Source: an uncultured Clostridia bacterium (lineage in GTDB: Bacteria > Bacillota > Clostridia > Christensenellales > Aristaeellaceae). Taken from it: a stretch of 26,802 nucleotides of DNA. Of this stretch, positions 22,441 through 26,802 are shown piece after piece. A program made the position numbers and the translations under genes. The stretch spans positions 1 through 26,802 of the forward strand of contig CAKTUS010000034.1 in NCBI GenBank assembly GCA_934621485.1. Direction: 5' to 3'. Under the pieces are notes generated by a model, which was not told where the DNA came from, did not search any database, and worked only from the letters and a program-made list of their open reading frames with translations. Every line of letters starts with the position of its first letter. Position 1 is the first letter of the stretch.

Positions 22441-24831
22441 ATGAAACTGGGTATGGATATGATCCGGCAATATGTGGATATTCCCGTAACGCCGGCGGAA
22501 TACAGCGAACGCATGATTATGACCGGCACCGCCGTGGAGGGCGTGGAAGATGTTAGCGGCGGCATGGACAAAGTGGTGGTGGGCCGTGTGCTCACCTGTG
22601 AGGATGTAGAGGGAACGCACCTGCACCAGTGCACCGTGGATGTGGGCGGCGGCGAGCCTTTGCACATTGTGTGCGGCGCGCCCAACGTGGCGGCAGGCGT
22701 GCTGGCGCCGGTGGCTTTGGACGGCTCTCACCTGCCCGGCGGCGTGAAGATCAAAAAGGGCAAACTGCGCGGCATGGTGTCCGAGGGGATGCTGTGCTCT
22801 GCTACCGAGCTGAAGGTGCCTCAGGAGCTGTACCCCAGCGTGGGCGACGCGGGCCTGCTGATTTTTCACGAGGATTATCCCGTAGGAACGGATGTGAAGG
22901 GGATTCTGGGCATCGACGATACCGCGGTGGATTTTGAAATTCTGGCCAACCGGCCGGACTGCCTGTGCGCCATCGGCATTGCCCGGGAGACCGCCGCGGC
23001 TTTGGACACCGAATATCGCGCCCCCAAACTCACGGTCACCGAAGCCGGCGGGGATATTCACAATGAAGTAAAGGTACGGGTGGAAGCCCCGGATCTGTGC
23101 CCCCGGTATGCTTCCCGTGTCATCAAGAATGTGCGCATTGCGCCCTCGCCCCTGTGGCTGCGCAAGCACCTGCACGCGGCGGGCCTGCGCGCCATCAACA
23201 ACATTGTGGACATTACCAACTATGTGATGCTGGAGTACGGCCATCCCATGCACGCCTTTGACCTGAGCAAGGTGCGTGGCAAGCAGATTGTGGTGCGCCG
23301 CGCCCATGCCGGCGAAACGCTCACTACCCTGGACGGCGAGGAGCGGGCCCTGCGTACCGACGACCTGGTCATTTGCGACGAGGAGCGGGCCACCGGCCTG
23401 GCGGGCATCATGGGCGGAGAGGAGAGCGAGATTACCGAAGGAACCACCGATGTAATGTTCGAGTGCGCCAGCTTCGACCGCACTGCCATTCGCCTCACCA
23501 GCCGGGCGCTGGGCATGCGCACCGAGTCCAGCGGCCGCTTTGAACGCGGCGTGGCCCCGGAAACCGTGATGGAGGCCCTGGACCGGGCCTGCATGCTGGT
23601 GAACATGCTGGACGCGGGCGATGTGGTAACCGGCTGTATCGATCTGTACCCCGATCCCAAGCCCCGGCAAACGGTCACTGCCAGCGTGGCCCGGATTCAG
23701 GAACGGGCGGGCGTGGACATTCCCGCCGACGACATGGTAAGAATCCTGCGCAAGCTGCAATTCGGCTGCGAGCGTGACGGCGACGTCCTGACCGTAACCG
23801 TACCTTCCTTCCGGGAGGATATCGACGGAGAGGCCGACATCTGCGAGGAATGTCTGCGCATTTACGGCTACGAGCACATCGGCGCCACCAACCTGCGGGG
23901 CGAAACCACCCAGGGCGGCGTGAGCCCCATGAAGGCGCTAAAGAACCGCATTATACGGCTGCTGACCGGTATGGGCTACCTGGAAATCATGAATTACAGC
24001 TTCACCGGCGTGAAGGAAATTCAGAAGCTGGGCCTGCCGGAAGGCGACCTGCGCAACGACCCCATGCCCATTCGCAACCCGCTGGGCGAGGACACTGCCG
24101 TGATGCGCCCCACACTGGTGTGCGACATGTGCAAGACCCTGGCCTTCAACATGAACCACTCCACTGAAAGCGCCAGCCTGTACGAGATGGCTGCGGTATT
24201 CGACCATCATCATCCCACGGAGGAGGGCCTGCCTACTGAAACCCAGACCCTGTGCCTGGGCGCTTACGGTGCGGAAGTGGACTTCTTCACCGTGCGAACG
24301 GCCGTAGAGGCCATTTTGCGCATGGGCGGCATCAGCTGCGAGGTGGAAGCCGGCGGCGACTGCTACTACCATCCCGGTCGGGCGGCCCGCCTTGTACGGG
24401 GCGGAACGGTGTTCGCCCAGGTGGGTGAAATTCATCCCGCAGTAAGGGAACGTTACGGCATGCCCAAACGGGCCGTTGTAGCGGAAGTGAACCTGCAAAC
24501 CCTGCTCACCTATTTCAAACCCATGGGCGAAATGAAGCCCCTGCCCCGCTTCCCCGCCATGCAGCGCGACCTGGCGCTGGTGATGGACGAGCACGTTTCC
24601 GTGGGCCCGCTGATGGCCGCCATGAAGAAGGCCGCCGGCAATCTGCTGGAAAGCATCCAGATGTTCGATGTGTATCGCGGTATTCAGGTAGGCTTGGGCA
24701 AGAAGAGCATCGCGTTCTCCCTTACCTTCCGCGCTGCCGACCGCACCCTGACCAATGATGAGGTGCAGAAGGCCATGGACAAGGTGCAGACCGTCTGCGC
24801 CGATAAATTCCACGCGGTTATTCGTGGGTAG
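22441..24831 (+). CDS. pheT: Phenylalanine--tRNA ligase beta subunit
   Basis: The 796-residue beta subunit. In order: N-terminal MKLGMDMIRQYVDIP; an EMAP-type tRNA-binding OB domain (about 40-150, CTVDVGGGEPLHIVCGAPNV); the B3/B4 editing domain (about 210-390, with NNIVDITNYVMLEYGHPMHAFD and LAGIMGGEESEI); B5 domain (about 400-475); the catalytic-like core; and the C-terminal FDX-ACB anticodon-binding domain (about 700-796, LPRFPAMQRDLALVMDEHVS). All parts are present at the normal length. AGGAGG directly after the pheS stop is its ribosome binding site. A strong terminator follows. Confidence 0.98.
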   Translation: MKLGMDMIRQYVDIPVTPAEYSERMIMTGTAVEGVEDVSGGMDKVVVGRVLTCEDVEGTHLHQCTVDVGGGEPLHIVCGAPNVAAGVLAPVALDGSHLPGGVKIKKGKLRGMVSEGMLCSATELKVPQELYPSVGDAGLLIFHEDYPVGTDVKGILGIDDTAVDFEILANRPDCLCAIGIARETAAALDTEYRAPKLTVTEAGGDIHNEVKVRVEAPDLCPRYASRVIKNVRIAPSPLWLRKHLHAAGLRAINNIVDITNYVMLEYGHPMHAFDLSKVRGKQIVVRRAHAGETLTTLDGEERALRTDDLVICDEERATGLAGIMGGEESEITEGTTDVMFECASFDRTAIRLTSRALGMRTESSGRFERGVAPETVMEALDRACMLVNMLDAGDVVTGCIDLYPDPKPRQTVTASVARIQERAGVDIPADDMVRILRKLQFGCERDGDVLTVTVPSFREDIDGEADICEECLRIYGYEHIGATNLRGETTQGGVSPMKALKNRIIRLLTGMGYLEIMNYSFTGVKEIQKLGLPEGDLRNDPMPIRNPLGEDTAVMRPTLVCDMCKTLAFNMNHSTESASLYEMAAVFDHHHPTEEGLPTETQTLCLGAYGAEVDFFTVRTAVEAILRMGGISCEVEAGGDCYYHPGRAARLVRGGTVFAQVGEIHPAVRERYGMPKRAVVAEVNLQTLLTYFKPMGEMKPLPRFPAMQRDLALVMDEHVSVGPLMAAMKKAAGNLLESIQMFDVYRGIQVGLGKKSIAFSLTFRAADRTLTNDEVQKAMDKVQTVCADKFHAVIRG

Positions 24832-24866
24832 AGGCTCCAACACCCCCTGAATTCTGAGCAAATGGC

Positions 24867-24913
24867 AAAAAGCAGTTCGCTTTTCCGAAAAAAGAAAAGC
24901 GAACTGCTTTTTT
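24867..24913. terminator. Bidirectional intrinsic terminator between pheT and the DUF1836 gene
   Basis: A 19-bp perfect stem (24867-24885 with 24894-24912) flanked by A and T runs. It can end the rightward pheST and the leftward DUF1836 transcripts. Confidence 0.93.
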
Positions 24914-24981
24914 GAAGAATGACGAAGCACAACAGGCAACGGCTTTAACACTGGGAAGCTCTTTACAAAATGTTTTGCAAC

Positions 24982-25587
24982 CTACTTTGGATTGCTTTTG
25001 GGCTGCATCTCCTCCAGCGTCCGGTTATCCAAAAGAATGAGCTTTTCAGCCAGCAGCTTGCTGAAGCCGCTGACGATAACCGATGTGGCAATCAGCTCGG
25101 AGGCGTCGTTGGCGGCCAGCTCGCCGGCGCCCTCATGATCCAGAATGTTGCCGGAAAGCAGCCGAACCTGTTCCAAAAAGTATTGGGACGCCATCTGGTG
25201 CCGGTTGACGTAGGATTCGTACACGTGGCGCACTTCTTCCTCGGAAAGCCCCATGGGAATCAATCGCTGCACCATGGCGATGCTCAGCGTCTGTTTCAGG
25301 GTGCAAATCATAATCAGGTATGCCAGATGAATTCGATAATAGCGCTTTTTCTGCGGTTCTGGCATAATATGAGTGCGCACATAGTTGTTGATGGTGGAAG
25401 AGGTAATGATTTGCTCTTCTTTCAGCTCCGGCGGCAGGTAGTCCAGATAGTCTTTCAAAACGGATACCACCTGCTCCATGTATAGGCCGATATCGGGAAT
25501 CTCTTCCCAGGAGGGCAAACGGAATTTTTGCAAGTATTTCTCCCAGCGCCGCAGCTTTGCAGCAATCAACGCCTTGTCATAAGCCAT
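24982..25587 (-). CDS. DUF1836 family protein, putative HTH regulator
   Basis: A 201-residue cytoplasmic protein. The N-terminal half (LPSWEEIPDIGLYMEQVVSVL, then SSTINNYVRTHIMPEP and YYRIHLAYLIMICTLKQ) matches the DUF1836 family. SSTINNYVR looks like the recognition helix of a MerR-like helix-turn-helix, so a DNA-binding role is likely but unproven. The start at 25587 is set by GGAGGT 8 bases upstream; the 29 extra codons upstream overlap the promoter. It is divergent from degV, a neighbour DUF1836 genes often have in Bacillota as far as I recall. A 15-base palindrome overlaps its own -10, which would suit autoregulation. Confidence 0.8.
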   Translation of the reverse strand: MAYDKALIAAKLRRWEKYLQKFRLPSWEEIPDIGLYMEQVVSVLKDYLDYLPPELKEEQIITSSTINNYVRTHIMPEPQKKRYYRIHLAYLIMICTLKQTLSIAMVQRLIPMGLSEEEVRHVYESYVNRHQMASQYFLEQVRLLSGNILDHEGAGELAANDASELIATSVIVSGFSKLLAEKLILLDNRTLEEMQPKSNPK

Positions 25588-25608
25588 GGGGAACACCTCC
25601 GATTGGCT

Positions 25609-25623
25609 AAGTATAGCATACTT
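25609..25623. promoter_or_regulatory. Operator-like palindrome on the DUF1836 promoter
   Basis: AAGTAT-AGC-ATACTT is a perfect 6+6 inverted repeat. It covers the minus-strand -10 (25610-25615) and is followed at once by a second small palindrome, CTTGC-T-GCAAG (25621-25631). A bound protein would block this promoter. Confidence 0.55.
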
Positions 25624-25638
25624 GCTGCAAGAAAGCAA
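25610..25638 (-). promoter_or_regulatory. Promoter for the DUF1836 gene
   Basis: On the minus strand, -35 TTGCTT (25633-25638), 17-base spacer, -10 TATACT (25610-25615), about 23 bases before the start codon, giving a very short leader. Confidence 0.6.
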
Positions 25639-25658
25639 AGAGTTGTTACATGATTTTC

Positions 25659-25685
25659 TTGACATGTGCAGCACGTCGTGATAAT
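25659..25685 (+). promoter_or_regulatory. Promoter for degV
   Basis: A perfect -35 TTGACA (25659-25664) with GATAAT (25680-25685) 15 bases on, or TAATCT (25682-25687) at 17 bases. The spacing is not ideal for the better -10, so the promoter may need help. Inverted GCAGCA/TGCTGC hexamers flank the -10. Confidence 0.6.
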
Positions 25686-25722
25686 CTAATGCTGCAAATC
25701 AGATGCAACGGAGGAGCAGATT

Positions 25723-26598
25723 ATGTTTGCGATCGTTACCGATACGGCTGCTAACCTGGAAAGCTCGTGGCTGCAAAGTCATCAGGTGAAAACAATTCCG
25801 TTTGTGTATAGCGTAGACGGTGTGGAAAAGTCCTGCGCCAACCTGGCCGATTTTGACCCTCGCACCTATTATGAAGCCATTCGCAACGGGAGCCGTGTGA
25901 AAACCTCTCAAATTACGCCCCAACAGTATTTGGACTGTATGGAGCCCTTGCTGGACGCGGGACAGGACGTTCTGTTTGTGGGCATGTCATCGGGCATTAG
26001 CGGCTCCTTTGCCTCGGCCCAGATGGCAGTGAAAATGATGCGCTGCCCGGAGCGGCAGATTCGGCTGGTGGATACCCTGGGCGCATCCCTGGGCGAGGGA
26101 CTGCTGGTGATGGAAGCGGCCCGGCTGAGGGAAGAAGGCCGTTCGCTGGATGAAACTGCCTGCGCACTGGAAGGGATGCGTCAATCCATGTGCCAGGTGT
26201 TTACGGTGGAGGACCTGATGCACCTGCGGCTGACGGGCCGGCTGTCCAGCGTAAAGGCGCTGGTGGGCACCGTGCTGAAAATCAAGCCCTTGCTCAAGGG
26301 CGACGCAACGGGGCGCATTGTGAATTTTGCTAATGTGCGCGGTCGCAAGCAGGCCATTATGGCCATGGCCAAGCGCTATGACGAGCTGGTGGCTCGCCCG
26401 GAGGAACAAACCGTGGGCATTGCCCATGCGGACTGCCCGGAAGATGCTCAGATGTTGGAAACGCTGCTGCGCGCCAATCATCCGCCCCGGGAGATTTTGA
26501 CGGTTCCCTATGAACCGATGACCGGCTCTCACGTAGGCCCCGGCGCGCTGGCGCTGTTTTTCCTGGGTGAAGAAAACGCCCGCAGCAAGCTGGTTTAA
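25723..26598 (+). CDS. DegV family fatty-acid-binding protein
   Basis: A 291-residue protein of the DegV/FakB family, which binds a fatty acid and presents it to the kinase FakA for phosphorylation. It starts FAIVTDTAANLE, has VKTSQITPQQYL with the lipid-binding Thr61-Ser62, the carboxylate-binding SSGISGSF at 89-96, and the C-terminal GSHVGPGALALFFLG block. Length and motif order are standard. GGAGGA about 7 bases upstream fixes the start. No FakA gene is in view. It has its own promoter and terminator. Confidence 0.93.
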   Translation: MFAIVTDTAANLESSWLQSHQVKTIPFVYSVDGVEKSCANLADFDPRTYYEAIRNGSRVKTSQITPQQYLDCMEPLLDAGQDVLFVGMSSGISGSFASAQMAVKMMRCPERQIRLVDTLGASLGEGLLVMEAARLREEGRSLDETACALEGMRQSMCQVFTVEDLMHLRLTGRLSSVKALVGTVLKIKPLLKGDATGRIVNFANVRGRKQAIMAMAKRYDELVARPEEQTVGIAHADCPEDAQMLETLLRANHPPREILTVPYEPMTGSHVGPGALALFFLGEENARSKLV

Positions 26599-26608
26599 GC
26601 GAGAATCA

Positions 26609-26648
26609 AAAACGGCTTCGGCAGACGAAAAACTGCCGAAGCCGTTTT
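26609..26648. terminator. Intrinsic terminator after degV
   Basis: A 16-bp perfect stem (26609-26624 with 26633-26648) with an eight-base loop; arms end in AAAA and TTTT, so it could work in both directions. Confidence 0.92.
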
Positions 26649-26742
26649 CACTATCTATGGGGGGCCGGGCGGCGAACCGCCGCAGCCTGCCGGGCAAAAC
26701 GACGAAACCGACGCTCCAAAAGAAACGCCGGTTTTGAAACTG

Positions 26743-26769
26743 GCCTGCGAAGGCTGTAGCCTCGCAGGC
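26743..26769. repeat. Palindrome before repeat copy D
   Basis: GCCTGCGAAGGCT (26743-26755) pairs with AGCCTCGCAGGC (26758-26769) with one bulged base. It holds the same position relative to copy D as the palindromes at 11330 and 16758 hold to their copies, but its sequence is different. Confidence 0.7.
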
Positions 26770-26770
26770 T

Positions 26771-26802
26771 CAGGTTGCTGAAAAAGTGGAGGTGCAGGAG
26801 GC
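26771..26802 (+). repeat. Dispersed structured repeat, copy D (cut by window end)
   Basis: The last 32 bases repeat the first 32 bases of copy A (11348-11379) without a mismatch, starting CAGGTTGCTGAAAAAGTGG. The rest lies outside the window. Confidence 0.85.

Noticed and set aside
21088..23877. A 929-codon open frame on the minus strand opposite pheS and pheT
   Set aside because: It is antisense to two certain genes, its product is a low-complexity string rich in His, Ala, Gly and Gln, and it has no ribosome binding site. It is an effect of GC-rich codon use.

Overview
The window is a visibly GC-rich chromosomal segment, most likely from an uncultured anaerobic, gut-type Clostridia lineage of the Bacillota. 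The evidence is a pyruvate:ferredoxin oxidoreductase gene, a T-box-controlled pheS-pheT operon, small Bacillota-specific families (DUF896/YnzC, DUF1292/YrzB, DUF1836, DegV), AGGAGG-type ribosome binding sites, and consensus TTGACA-N17-TATAAT promoters. No rRNA, tRNA, CRISPR array, transposase or phage gene was seen.

Layout. (1) 1-3298: the 3' nine-tenths of nifJ (PFOR), closed by tandem hairpins ending in a terminator. (2) 3333-11322: a six-gene rightward cluster behind one near-consensus promoter. In order it holds a membrane-anchored GT2 polyprenyl-phosphate sugar synthase type enzyme, a DUF354 glycosyltransferase-like protein, a large multi-pass GT-C-like membrane protein, a zinc-ribbon/Gln-Tyr-linker/Yip1-like membrane protein, a membrane-anchored short M1-type metallopeptidase, and a GT2-GtrA fusion. 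The first three genes overlap by one to four bases. The set looks like a lipid-linked glycosylation system acting at the outer face of the membrane. (3) 11323-13611: small genes (a GNAT with a cysteine-rich tail; DUF896; DUF1292 with a Cys/His-rich insert) separated by dispersed repeat elements. (4) 13612-16910, leftward: a lipoprotein solute-binding protein and a divergent galactokinase-family kinase, probably one operon with a leader of about 430 nt that contains a copy of the repeat. (5) 16922-19430, leftward: a secreted CAP-domain protein with Ig-like and Fn3-like C-terminal parts, and a DUF11-repeat protein without a signal peptide. (6) 19590-24913, rightward: a MATE efflux protein, then promoter, T-box leader, pheS, pheT and terminator. 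(7) 24982-26802: DUF1836 regulator-like gene (leftward) divergent from degV (rightward), followed by a terminator and the start of another repeat copy.

The most unusual item is a dispersed, non-coding repeat family of about 155 bp. Copies lie at 11348-11503, 13305-13574 and 16604-16756, with a cut-off copy at 26771-26802. It has imperfect terminal inverted repeats, two conserved internal hairpins, and is bounded on both sides by short palindromes whose sequence is shared within a copy but differs between copies. It resembles a MITE or a REP/BIME-like element; no mobilising protein is visible here.
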